Assembly: GCA_016297325.1 (NCBI GenBank)
Contig: JAEDGW010000063.1
Location: 1 to 15,724 of the forward strand
Direction: 5' to 3'
Length of the DNA stretch: 15,724 nucleotides
From: Coprococcus sp.
Lineage (GTDB): Bacteria > Bacillota > Clostridia > Lachnospirales > Lachnospiraceae
Positions 7,438-14,231 of the stretch are shown here, one piece after another. A program made the position numbers and the translations under genes. A model generated the notes under the pieces. It saw nothing but the letters and a program-made list of their open reading frames with translations, made no database searches and was not told the DNA's origin. How positions within the stretch are numbered: the stretch's first letter is position 1; each line of letters starts with the position of its first letter.

Positions 7438-8082
7438 GTGGATGTGAAAAACATAGAGACATTGGATGCGGCAGATGCAGGAAAAAGTTTAAAGACTTCT
7501 AATAAGGATATATATGCCGTGAACAAAATATTGCTTGTGGAGGACGACATACACATAAGCGAGGTCATACATGACTATTTTGTCAGGGCTGGCGGCGGCA
7601 AGCTGCAGGTCGTGGTAAAGGATAATGGAACTGATGGATTGGACAGCTTTCTGACTGACAGCTTTGACCTCGTTCTGCTGGATATCATGCTTCCGGGTAT
7701 GGACGGGTTCTCCATATGCAGGGAGATGCGCAGACATAGCATGGTCCCAATATTGTTCCTGACGGCCAGAGATTCGGAGTGGGACATCATGCTGGATAAC
7801 CTGATCATGAATACTGTAAAGTATGCGCCGGATAACAGCATTGTAAGTGTGACTATAGATGGTGGAAAGTTTGTAATTTCAAATGATATGGATGGCGAGA
7901 TAGACTGTGATCCATCTGAGCTGTGGGAGCCTATGAAGAAGGGCAATTCAGCCAGAACAGGGCATACCGGGAACGGACTGGGGCTGTCCATAGTGAAGAA
8001 GATACTTGATCTGTCCGGCTTTACCGGGAATATAGCTGTGGAAGATGGAAAGTTTGTGGTTACGATCAGCTGGAGTAAATAA
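7438..8082 (+). CDS. Chimeric receiver domain–histidine kinase ATPase protein (likely deletion fusion)
   Basis: The 214-residue product joins two halves that normally sit in different proteins. Residues 29-116 are an OmpR-type receiver: acidic pocket VEDD (34-37), phospho-acceptor D82 in LLDIMLPGMDGF, and T109 in FLTA. It stops before the conserved KP switch lysine, and no DNA-binding domain follows. From about residue 118 the sequence is a histidine kinase ATPase end: N box LDNLIMNTVKYA (119-130), a degenerate G1 region, and G2 box GNGLGLSIVKK. The kinase membrane, dimerisation and phospho-histidine parts are absent. The frame is open through the joint (about 7783-7791), and an extended -10 promoter plus AAGGAGGTGA 7 nt before the GTG suggest expression. 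The simplest reading is an in-frame deletion within an adjacent regulator–kinase gene pair, leaving a remnant or a new small regulator. A 28-residue N-terminal extension depends on the GTG choice; the start could also be the GTG at codon 28. Confidence 0.75.
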   Translation: MDVKNIETLDAADAGKSLKTSNKDIYAVNKILLVEDDIHISEVIHDYFVRAGGGKLQVVVKDNGTDGLDSFLTDSFDLVLLDIMLPGMDGFSICREMRRHSMVPILFLTARDSEWDIMLDNLIMNTVKYAPDNSIVSVTIDGGKFVISNDMDGEIDCDPSELWEPMKKGNSARTGHTGNGLGLSIVKKILDLSGFTGNIAVEDGKFVVTISWSK

Positions 8083-8099
8083 GCAGTGAGTAGTATTAC

Positions 8100-8129
8100 A
8101 TCCATTAGTTGTATATCCATCAGTTGTAT
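8100..8129. repeat. Two tandem 15-bp repeats
   Basis: ATCCATTAGTTGTAT (8100-8114) is followed directly by ATCCATCAGTTGTAT (8115-8129), differing at one base. It probably arose by a local slippage duplication. Confidence 0.6.
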
Positions 8130-8194
8130 TATGGTTTAGGCATTGTACGTGTTGTTCCAGTATTATTAAGTTGTAACTTCGGACTTATTAAAAC

Positions 8195-8224
8195 AATAAG
8201 AGGTTTCTAAAATAATAAGAGGTT
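8195..8224. repeat. 11-bp direct repeat, period 19
   Basis: AATAAGAGGTT occurs at 8195-8205 and again at 8214-8224. No function is evident. Confidence 0.45.
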
Positions 8225-8433
8225 GCGAGCCATCGGTTATCAGGTGTAGTTGTACGCGCATAATAAATCAAAAAGTGCATAAAATTATCACTTTATAGTT
8301 TGAAACAGCCCAAAAGATACAAGAAATTAAATATTTGTATAGAAACAAGTGAATATTTCAAAAAAAGATAAAATTTTGTAGCTAATTCAAAAATAATTTA
8401 AAAAAAGTGCAGGTAGAAGGAATGGCAGAATCA

Positions 8434-8479
8434 GAAAGAAAGCCCACCTGGGGGATATACCCCAGGTGGGCTTTCTTTC
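8434..8479 (-). terminator. Strong hairpin terminator of the por operon, possibly bidirectional
   Basis: A perfect 20-bp inverted repeat, 8434-8453 (GAAAGAAAGCCCACCTGGGG) with 8460-8479, encloses a 6-nt loop. It lies 14 bp past the porB stop codon. The T-rich ends (CTTTCTTTC on either strand) let it work for porB and for reads coming from the chimera gene. Confidence 0.85.
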
Positions 8480-8493
8480 GTCCGTCAGACAAA

Positions 8494-9429
8494 TTAATTC
8501 TTAGAGCATCTATACAGCAGATCCTCCCAACGTCGGTCAACCTCCTGCTGATACTGAACGAGAAGGTGCTCGTTCTCAGGCTTGAACAGGTGCTTGAATC
8601 TACCCTGTGTTCTCAGGAAGTCCTCGATAGGAAGCTTCTTCTTTGGAGAGTAGGAGAGGATCCATTTGCCCTCGATAACCTCGAACAGAGGCCAGTAGCA
8701 TGTCTCAACTGCCAGCTTGCAGATGTCCATGATCTTCTCTGTAGGGTATCTCCATCCTCTAGGACATGGTGACATGACATTGAGAAAAGCTGCGCCAGGT
8801 GTGTATATGGCCTTCTCAGCTTTCTCATAGAGATCACGCATGTTGCCGAGAAGAGTAGACTGTCCAACATAAGGAATGTCGTGGGCAGCCATGACCTGGG
8901 CGAGATCCTTTCTGTTCTGCATCTTACCATTTGACTGTGAGCCGACTGGTGTGGTGGTGGTGTCAGCATACATAGGAGTAGCCGATGAACGCTGGATACC
9001 GGTGTTCATGTATGCGCCGTTGTCGTAGCACACATATACCATGTCATGTCCACGCTCCATCGCACCTGACAGGGACTGGAGACCTATATCGTAAGTACCG
9101 CCGTCACCGCCGAATGTGATGAATTTGTAAGTGTCATCTATCTTGCCCTTTTTCTTCAGAACGTTGTAGGCTGTCTCAACACCTGAGAGGGTTGCGCCTG
9201 CGTTCTCAAATGCGTTGTGTATGTAGCTGTCCTCGTAAGCTGTGTAAGGATACATGAAGGTTGAAACCTCAAGACATCCTGTGGCGTTACCGATGACCGC
9301 CTTGTCGCCCTCGTGAAGGGCGCGGAGTACAGTTCTGACAGTGATCGTACCACCGCAGCCTGCACACATTCTATGACCTGGAGCAAGACGCTCAGGCTTG
9401 TTCATTACTTCTTTAAAATTATATGCCAT
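8494..9429 (-). CDS. porB: Pyruvate:ferredoxin oxidoreductase, beta subunit
   Basis: The beta subunit binds thiamine diphosphate and one [4Fe-4S] cluster in the four-subunit enzyme that converts pyruvate and CoA to acetyl-CoA, CO2 and reduced ferredoxin. The 311-residue protein has cluster cysteines C22 and C25 (MCAGC), C52 (GNATGC) and C222 (SPCPRGW). The thiamine motif starts GGDGG (107-111) and ends at YDN (135-137). YMNTGIQRSSATP and TTTTPVG, and the C-terminal LRTQGRFKHLF, are typical of pyruvate-type beta subunits such as that of Thermotoga. The 2-ketoisovalerate enzyme is close, so pyruvate is a likely but not proven substrate. It is last in the operon, 13 bp after porA, with AGGAGGTAAG before the ATG. 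Confidence 0.93.
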   Translation of the reverse strand: MAYNFKEVMNKPERLAPGHRMCAGCGGTITVRTVLRALHEGDKAVIGNATGCLEVSTFMYPYTAYEDSYIHNAFENAGATLSGVETAYNVLKKKGKIDDTYKFITFGGDGGTYDIGLQSLSGAMERGHDMVYVCYDNGAYMNTGIQRSSATPMYADTTTTPVGSQSNGKMQNRKDLAQVMAAHDIPYVGQSTLLGNMRDLYEKAEKAIYTPGAAFLNVMSPCPRGWRYPTEKIMDICKLAVETCYWPLFEVIEGKWILSYSPKKKLPIEDFLRTQGRFKHLFKPENEHLLVQYQQEVDRRWEDLLYRCSKN

Positions 9430-9442
9430 TTCATCTTACCTC

Positions 9443-10624
9443 CTACTGTCTAAGTCCTATGTACTGATACTGAGGAATCTCAGCGCCGTTCTCTATCATG
9501 TCTTCAAGCTGTGCAAATACGCCCTTGGCGCTGTCCACAGTGTAGTCACGTCCGCCGAGACCGTAGATGTAGCTGACAGCCTTTGTGGTTGCCTGAATGT
9601 CATACAGGTGCTCCTTGACCTCTGCTGAGAGAGGACCGCCGCCTGCTCTGAATCCCTCTGATCTGTCGAGTATAGCGACAGCCTTGGTGTGGGCGAGAGC
9701 CTTTGCGATCTCCTCACCCGGGAATGGTCTGAATACTCTGATCTTCAGAAGTCCGACCTTCTTGCCCTCATTTCTGAGTTCATCTATAGCTTCTTTTGTT
9801 GTGCCGGCAGCAGAACCGATCATAACGATGGCGTAGTCGGCATCCTCAAGTCTGTACTCCTCAAAAAATCCGTAGTGACGGCCTGTCATCTCCTCGAATT
9901 CCTTTGCAACGTCCAGAATGACCTGCTTTGCGTTCTTCATGGCAGTGTTCTGCGCCATCTTAGTCTCCATATAGTAAGGAGATGTTGCGTATGGACCGAC
10001 AGCCATAGGCATCTCAGGATTTAAGAGATACTGTTCTGGGTTATATTCACCGACAAACTTCTTTACAAGGTCATCCTCGATGAGGGTGATGTTTTCAACG
10101 GCATGGCTTGTGATGAAACCATCCTGACATATCATGATAGGAAGTCTGACATCCTTGTGCTCAGATATTCTGTATGCCTGAACGAAGTTGTCATATGCCT
10201 CCTGGTTGTTCTCTGCGTATATCTGAAGCCAGCCTGTATCACGGGCACCCATACTGTCTGAGTGGTCGCAGTTGATGTTGATAGGGCCGGAGAGTGCTCT
10301 GTTTACAAGTGCGAGGGCAAGTGGAAGACGATTGGACGCTGCCACATAGAGCTCCTCCCACATGAGAGCCATACCACATGAAGATGTGGCTGTGAGTGTA
10401 CGGCATCCGGCTGCCTCTGCACCGATCGCTGCACTCATTGCACTGTGCTCACTCTCTACCGGGATAAATTCTGTATCGATCTCTCCATTGGAGATAAATG
10501 TTGAAACAAACTGAGGTATCTCAGTTGAAGGTGTTATAGGGAATGCAGGCATGACATCCGGATTGATCTGCTTTATAGCGTGTGCTACAGCCTCATTTCC
10601 TGAAAGACGTTCTCTTATAGCCAT
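9443..10624 (-). CDS. porA: Pyruvate:ferredoxin oxidoreductase, alpha subunit
   Basis: This 393-residue subunit supplies the pyrimidine-binding and transketolase C-terminal domains that complete the thiamine diphosphate site with PorB. The N-terminal part shows GNEAVAHAIKQ, then AFPITPSTEIPQ, then IPVESEHSAMSAAIGAEAAG and the TATSSCGMALMWEEL stretch, all characteristic of the alpha chain. The C-terminal half has KVGLLKIRVFRPFPGEEI and LDRSEGFRAGGGPLSAEV. The ATG directly abuts the TAA of porD with no gap, so translation is probably coupled, and the GGAGG lies inside the end of porD. Length is normal for the family. Confidence 0.94.
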   Translation of the reverse strand: MAIRERLSGNEAVAHAIKQINPDVMPAFPITPSTEIPQFVSTFISNGEIDTEFIPVESEHSAMSAAIGAEAAGCRTLTATSSCGMALMWEELYVAASNRLPLALALVNRALSGPININCDHSDSMGARDTGWLQIYAENNQEAYDNFVQAYRISEHKDVRLPIMICQDGFITSHAVENITLIEDDLVKKFVGEYNPEQYLLNPEMPMAVGPYATSPYYMETKMAQNTAMKNAKQVILDVAKEFEEMTGRHYGFFEEYRLEDADYAIVMIGSAAGTTKEAIDELRNEGKKVGLLKIRVFRPFPGEEIAKALAHTKAVAILDRSEGFRAGGGPLSAEVKEHLYDIQATTKAVSYIYGLGGRDYTVDSAKGVFAQLEDMIENGAEIPQYQYIGLRQ

Positions 10625-10927
10625 TTATTTGCCCTCCTTCATAGTGATTGCTCCGAACTTGCACTGGTATGCGCATATACCGCAGCCCTTGCAGTGATCC
10701 AGGTCAAATGCGAGACGCTTGCCTGATACTACCGGAATGCATGAATCCGGGCATACAGGTGCGCACAGAAGACAGTGTACGCATTTGCTCTCGTCGAGGA
10801 CAGGAGTTGAAGTTCTCCACTCACCTGTGTTGAAGGCCTTGGAAGTACCGCCGCCGTATACGTGGTTTCCAGGTGTGAGCTCTGTCCATTTGCTGTTGTC
10901 ATGTATCTTGCTTATATCTGTTCTCAT
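10625..10927 (-). CDS. porD: Pyruvate:ferredoxin oxidoreductase, delta subunit (2[4Fe-4S] ferredoxin)
   Basis: This 100-residue protein carries two ferredoxin motifs, C49-x2-C52-x2-C55-x3-C59-P and C79-x2-C82-x2-C85-x3-C89, for two [4Fe-4S] clusters that pass electrons from the thiamine site to external ferredoxin. A leader of about 45 residues (WTELTPGNHVYGGGTSKAFNTGEWRTSTPV) before the first cluster is typical of PorD subunits and separates it from free ferredoxins. The start ATG overlaps the porG stop by one base (TAATG), showing translational coupling. Confidence 0.94.
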   Translation of the reverse strand: MRTDISKIHDNSKWTELTPGNHVYGGGTSKAFNTGEWRTSTPVLDESKCVHCLLCAPVCPDSCIPVVSGKRLAFDLDHCKGCGICAYQCKFGAITMKEGK

Positions 10928-11502
10928 TACTTCATTACCTCCCTGAAGGCCAGCTTCAAAGCTTCCATGTTACCCTCGATAACCTCTGGCTTCTTGGCGA
11001 ATTTGTGCTGATATGACTGTCTCATATCCTCGAGGAAAGGTCCCTCCTCCATAATCCCACTGACAGCAACGATGGCTGCAAGCATAGGAGAGTTAGGAAA
11101 ATTCTTGCCGAGAGTCTTCATGGAGATCTCCTTGGCATCAAGTGTGTATACCTTACCCTTGTAACCCTTGAGCAGTGGACGAACCTCGTCCGGAGTCTTA
11201 GGTGTATTTATAATGATGGCGCCATCCTCGGCGAGACCTGCAGTTACATGTACAGGTTCGATCAGAGATTCGTCAACTACAACCACATACTGTGGCTCGT
11301 AAATGTTGGAATGTACTCTGATAGGTTCACTGCTGATCCTGTTGTAAGCAGTGATAGGTGCGCCCATTCTCTCTGGACCATACTCAGGGAATCCCTGAAC
11401 ATATTTACCTGTTTTGAATGCCACATCTGCGAGGAGCAGGGCAGCAGTCTTGGCACCCTGACCACCACGTCCGTGCCATCTGATTTCGATAGTATCTTTC
11501 AC
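10927..11502 (-). CDS. porG: Pyruvate:ferredoxin oxidoreductase, gamma subunit
   Basis: This is the gamma domain that helps bind CoA and assemble the complex. It shows IEIRWHGRGGQGAKTAALLLADV near the N-terminus, then YVQGFPEYGPERMGAPITAYNRIS, both strong signatures. I place the start at the GTG at 11502, giving 191 aa, because AGGAG (11511-11515, minus strand) lies 8 nt upstream. A longer reading from a TTG at 11520 would put this site inside the gene. First gene of the porGDAB operon; its promoter is at 11566-11594. The gene order G-D-A-B and the tight overlaps are those of the archaeal/Thermotoga-type operon. Confidence 0.93.
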   Translation of the reverse strand: MKDTIEIRWHGRGGQGAKTAALLLADVAFKTGKYVQGFPEYGPERMGAPITAYNRISSEPIRVHSNIYEPQYVVVVDESLIEPVHVTAGLAEDGAIIINTPKTPDEVRPLLKGYKGKVYTLDAKEISMKTLGKNFPNSPMLAAIVAVSGIMEEGPFLEDMRQSYQHKFAKKPEVIEGNMEALKLAFREVMK

Positions 11503-11565
11503 TTTCACATCTCCTGTCAAAAAATTCTCATTAAGTTCCGTTTATTAGGAAAAATAATCCTTTTG

Positions 11566-11594
11566 ATTATACCATTTATAAATAATAAGTAAAG
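11566..11594 (-). promoter_or_regulatory. Probable promoter of the porGDAB operon
   Basis: On the minus strand a perfect TATAAT lies at 11571-11566. Upstream, TTTACT at 11593-11588 (16-bp spacer), or CTTTAC one base further (17 bp), serves as a -35. The start would be near 11559, leaving a leader of about 57 nt before the GTG at 11502. Confidence 0.6.
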
Positions 11595-11763
11595 AATAAA
11601 ATTAAGGATATATGGCAAATAACAGAAAAAATTAACGCGTATTGCTGAAAATTCTTAAAATGTTGGATCCTATGTCGAAAATATCTGTCAGAAACAGTGT
11701 AAAGTGTCTGATGTGGTAAATTGGAGGATGCAAACAGATAGATGAAAATGATTATCATAAACA
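11595..11763. other. Intergenic region between por promoter and kinase terminator
   Basis: I see no gene, RNA or strong repeat in these 170 AT-rich bases. I looked here in particular for a small agrD-like peptide gene and found none with a ribosome binding site and a plausible sequence. Confidence 0.4.
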
Positions 11764-11806
11764 CAGGCGGACAGCTAAGTTGGCATGTCACTTATCTGTC
11801 CGCCTG
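11764..11806 (-). terminator. Hairpin terminator downstream of the sensor kinase gene
   Basis: CAGGCGGACAG plus CTAAGT (11764-11780) pairs with 11790-11806, 17 bp with one mismatch and a 9-nt loop. It lies about 36 bp beyond the kinase stop codon. The T-tract on the minus-strand side is poor (TGTGTTTAT), so termination may be partial. Confidence 0.65.
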
Positions 11807-11841
11807 AATTATGGTGTTAATTGTTGCAGATATAAAAATTA

Positions 11842-13125
11842 TTACAAGCTTACATTGAAATGAATACAGGTCTGTCCATCTATTATCTGGTTGTCCAGAA
11901 GAATGTTGCCGTGATACTTTGTCACCAGCTGTTTTAACTTGTAAAGTCCAATCCCTCTTGAATACGTGCCGTCCTTAAGCGGCTTAGTGGTATATCCCTT
12001 CGCAAAAAAGTTCTTGCGCATTTCTGCGGTGAGCTTTTGACCTGCATTTAATGTTTCTACAGTGGTTGTCGTTCCGTCAGAATTAATGATTACCTTTATC
12101 CATCCGCCATCACAGGTTGCGTCAAAAGCATTGTCAACAAGTATACTCATGATATCCAAAAGCTCAAATTCCTCGGCTTTGGATGTCAGCGTGGAATTTT
12201 TGAGGTCTATCTGGATGTCTATATTCCGCTCATTTGCAAGATTCATTTTGCTGAATAAAAAGCCTGCGATCAGCTTCATGTTGATCTTCAGAAGGTATGA
12301 GTTCTTTATAACATGATCATTGCATGACGTATCAAGCTTCTTGGAGAGTGCTGCGGTGAGAGAATCATAATCGGTATAACTTATTGGCAGCATACTGATC
12401 GCCTGAAGCTCGTTGTTGTAGTCGTGCTGTCTCATACGTACCTGATCTATCAGATCCTCTGTAATAGGAAGATACTGTTCATAGGATTGGAGCTGCTTCT
12501 GTGATTCTCTGAGACTCATGTAATTCTTGTACATTCCAGCGTATAAAATCAGAATAAGTATAATAGAGATTGTGAATGTCGCAAAAACGTTCATGAAATC
12601 CTTTACGGATATACGCTGGTATATGACCATGACCATCATGAGAACAAATATTCCAAGTATAATATTTCTTGAAACCTGATTTTTTACTACTAGAGCCTCA
12701 TACAGCTTGTCAATATGCGAAAATTTATACAGCAATATAACTATAATTAAAGCCATGGCTTCAGTTATATATGTTGTTGCATTGGTGAAAGGGGTGTCTG
12801 TAAACTGCATGATGACGATAAGCTGTACAATGTTCAGCAGATTTATCATTATAAACGACATCGCGTAGCCCGTTATGATCTTCATAGGTGGATAACGGAA
12901 GGCCAGAGAGTAGAACACAAAGCAGTATATGTAGGTTACAATAGTAGCTACAAGCATAGAATTGGTTATTATAGCTATGAAAGAAATCGGTAAAGTTAGC
13001 AGAAGCAAAGCAGGGAGACGCCTTGCTATCTGGGAAAGCTTTACATTATATATTGCCATCAAAAAAAATAAAAAGACTATTGTATCAAGAAGTATTTTTG
13101 CAAGAAAATTAAAATAAGCTGCCAT
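11842..13125 (-). CDS. AgrC/HPK10-type membrane sensor histidine kinase (GHKL ATPase)
   Basis: The 427-residue protein starts with six or seven hydrophobic segments within residues 5-198, followed by a coiled linker (about 203-225) and a cytoplasmic kinase. The phospho-acceptor is H234 in the motif MRQHDYNNEL, as in AgrC-like kinases of the HPK10 class. The GHKL ATPase has N box LVDNAFDAT (N332), a short ETLN segment (357-360), then FAKGYTTK and the glycine loop RGIGLYKLK (390-398). Such kinases usually sense secreted peptides. The ATG directly follows the TAA of the response regulator gene, so the two are coupled. No agrB/agrD is visible in the window, so the signal is unknown. Many ATA, TTA and AAA codons make it more AT-rich than the por and glg genes, hinting at a separate origin (inference). 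Confidence 0.9.
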   Translation of the reverse strand: MAAYFNFLAKILLDTIVFLFFLMAIYNVKLSQIARRLPALLLLTLPISFIAIITNSMLVATIVTYIYCFVFYSLAFRYPPMKIITGYAMSFIMINLLNIVQLIVIMQFTDTPFTNATTYITEAMALIIVILLYKFSHIDKLYEALVVKNQVSRNIILGIFVLMMVMVIYQRISVKDFMNVFATFTISIILILILYAGMYKNYMSLRESQKQLQSYEQYLPITEDLIDQVRMRQHDYNNELQAISMLPISYTDYDSLTAALSKKLDTSCNDHVIKNSYLLKINMKLIAGFLFSKMNLANERNIDIQIDLKNSTLTSKAEEFELLDIMSILVDNAFDATCDGGWIKVIINSDGTTTTVETLNAGQKLTAEMRKNFFAKGYTTKPLKDGTYSRGIGLYKLKQLVTKYHGNILLDNQIIDGQTCIHFNVSL

Positions 13126-13830
13126 TTATCTATTCTCCATATATGTTTCAACCAATGATTTGTATTTGCGTCCAACAGGTATGACTTCCTGCGCCTGATT
13201 CAGCCTTAGAACTGAGTTGGTGCGGTCATAGCTGTGAATAAATGATGGATTAAAATAATAACTTTTGTGACATCTGACAAGTGGTATGTCAATGCCTTCA
13301 AACAATGTGTCAAATGCCTGACCGGTTACGATAAAATCCCCGTTTGTGGTGAAAATGTGTTTGTGATGTCCTGCTGATTGAGTATATACGATGTCGGATG
13401 GAAGCACATTGAATAAAATGCCCTGAATGTCTTTTAATTGCAGCTTGCAATCAGGAGCCTGGTCTGTATCACAGACACTTTTAAGTGCAGCGATGACATC
13501 ATCCTTGCTGTATGGCTTTGAAAAATAATAGTTGCAGTGGTATTTGTTGATGACATCAAGATTTGGATTTGTAATATCGGTGATAAAAATAACCGGAGTA
13601 TATTCATATCCTGTGGCAGATCTTATATATGAACACACATCAAGACCTGTTTTGTCATCCCCAAGATTTATGTCCAGCATAAAAAGGTCAATGGAGCAGG
13701 AATTTATCACGGATACAGCATCATTGTAATTTGAAGCGGTATAGATAACAGAGTCAGGATACTCGTATTCGATCATATGTTTTAATCCTGTAAGCTGGAT
13801 AGTATCGTCTTCAACAATGAGTAATTTCAT
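13126..13830 (-). CDS. AgrA-like LytTR-family response regulator
   Basis: The 234-residue protein has an N-terminal receiver domain: acidic residues E7, D8 and D9 in VEDD, phospho-acceptor D53 in FMLDINLGDDKTGLDV, T84 in FITD and the switch K105 in FSKPY. A LytTR DNA-binding domain covers about 133-230 (GILFNVLPSDIVYTQSAGHHKHIF, RCHKSYYFNPSFI). LytTR regulators bind paired direct repeats and activate nearby promoters; a matching repeat lies at 13967-14000. I start at ATG 13830 because MKLLIVEDD is the normal N-terminus and GAGGTG lies 9 nt upstream; an upstream in-frame extension to 13956 is unlikely. It is cotranscribed with the sensor kinase, whose ATG follows directly. Confidence 0.92.
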   Translation of the reverse strand: MKLLIVEDDTIQLTGLKHMIEYEYPDSVIYTASNYNDAVSVINSCSIDLFMLDINLGDDKTGLDVCSYIRSATGYEYTPVIFITDITNPNLDVINKYHCNYYFSKPYSKDDVIAALKSVCDTDQAPDCKLQLKDIQGILFNVLPSDIVYTQSAGHHKHIFTTNGDFIVTGQAFDTLFEGIDIPLVRCHKSYYFNPSFIHSYDRTNSVLRLNQAQEVIPVGRKYKSLVETYMENR

Positions 13831-13894
13831 AAAATGTAACACCTCTATATTCATAGTCATCTTATTGCGAAAAATATACCAAAATGACATGCTT

Positions 13895-13924
13895 ATATTA
13901 TCATAAAATGGTGTGTTTATACAA
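13895..13924 (-). promoter_or_regulatory. Possible promoter of the regulator–kinase operon
   Basis: On the minus strand TTGTAT (13924-13919) and TAATAT (13900-13895) are separated by 18 bp, with a leader of about 60 nt before the ATG at 13830. The surrounding sequence is very AT-rich, so other choices are possible. Confidence 0.4.
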
Positions 13925-13966
13925 TAGGTACACCCCTTGTTATGACGCTTATACATAAAAATATAT

Positions 13967-14000
13967 GTCGTTCATGTCGTATCACACGTCGTTCGTGTCG
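13967..14000 (+). promoter_or_regulatory. LytTR-type operator: two 13-bp direct repeats with a 21-bp period
   Basis: GTCGTTCATGTCG (13967-13979) and GTCGTTCGTGTCG (13988-14000) are direct repeats with one mismatch, starting exactly 21 bp apart (two helical turns). The cores CGTTCAT and CGTTCGT fit most of the LytTR half-site consensus [TA][AC][CA]GTTN[AG][TG]; the first two positions do not. The repeats read in the plus direction and sit 16 bp before the -35 of the promoter at 14017. The adjacent AgrA-like regulator is the obvious binder (inference). Confidence 0.68.
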
Positions 14001-14016
14001 ATTTCTGTCTAACATA

Positions 14017-14045
14017 TTGGCAAATGTGCATAAATAGTATATAAG
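14017..14045 (+). promoter_or_regulatory. Promoter divergent from the regulator–kinase operon
   Basis: TTGGCA at 14017-14022, a 17-bp spacer and TATAAG at 14040-14045 form a good sigma-A promoter with expected start near 14052. The LytTR-type repeat pair lies upstream in activator position. The first product is the short transcript ending at 14203. Confidence 0.6.
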
Positions 14046-14051
14046 TTTACT

Positions 14052-14203
14052 TATGTACGGTAATTGATTTCGAGGGGAGATTGATTATATAGTATCAATC
14101 GGCATTGCGGTGTATAGATCTTACCGTTTACACGGTTGTTTATACAGTATTTGTTGTTTGGTATGTGCTGCCATGGATATTGTCTGTCCATGGCAGCTTT
14201 TTT
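14052..14203 (+). ncRNA. Candidate small structured RNA, RNAIII-like in position
   Basis: A promoter at 14017-14045 and an intrinsic terminator at 14167-14203 would bound a transcript of about 150 nt. It has no convincing reading frame: the ATG at 14053 opens only four codons. It can fold: GATTGAT (14079-14085) pairs with ATCAATC (14094-14100), ACCGT (14123-14127) with ACGGT (14132-14136), and ACGGTAA (14057-14063) can instead take TTACCGT (14121-14127). A purine-rich GAGGGGAGA lies at 14072-14080. A small RNA switched on by the neighbouring LytTR regulator is the best reading. The alternative is a terminated leader of the downstream hydratase gene, but that gene has its own promoter. Confidence 0.5.
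14167..14203 (+). terminator. Rho-independent terminator of the candidate small RNA
   Basis: GCTGCCATGGA (14167-14177) pairs exactly with TCCATGGCAGC (14187-14197); six T residues follow at 14198-14203. It faces the plus direction, with no annotated gene directly upstream on that strand. Confidence 0.9.
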
Positions 14204-14231
14204 GTTTGCTGTTGTTTGGGGTACAAAACTA

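Larger units (their letters stand above)
8083..8433. other. AT-rich intergenic region with short repeats
   Basis: No gene is visible in these 350 bases. They hold a 15-bp tandem duplication (8100-8114 and 8115-8129, one mismatch) and an 11-bp direct repeat (8195-8205 and 8214-8224), and grow very A-rich toward 8400. The region lies between two convergent units, so no promoter is required. Confidence 0.5.

Noticed and set aside
8100..8224. CRISPR array or insertion-sequence end, suggested by the short repeats
   Set aside because: Each repeat occurs only twice, at 11-15 bp, with no regular spacers, no cas or transposase gene and no terminal inverted repeats.
8407..8772. Plus-strand open frame at the end of porB
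   Set aside because: It starts inside the terminator hairpin region and runs antisense through porB; no ribosome binding site or family features.
13831..13956. N-terminal extension of the LytTR regulator to 13956
   Set aside because: The receiver domain normally begins at MKLLIVEDD, which has its own GAGGTG site. The extension covers the likely promoter and leader.
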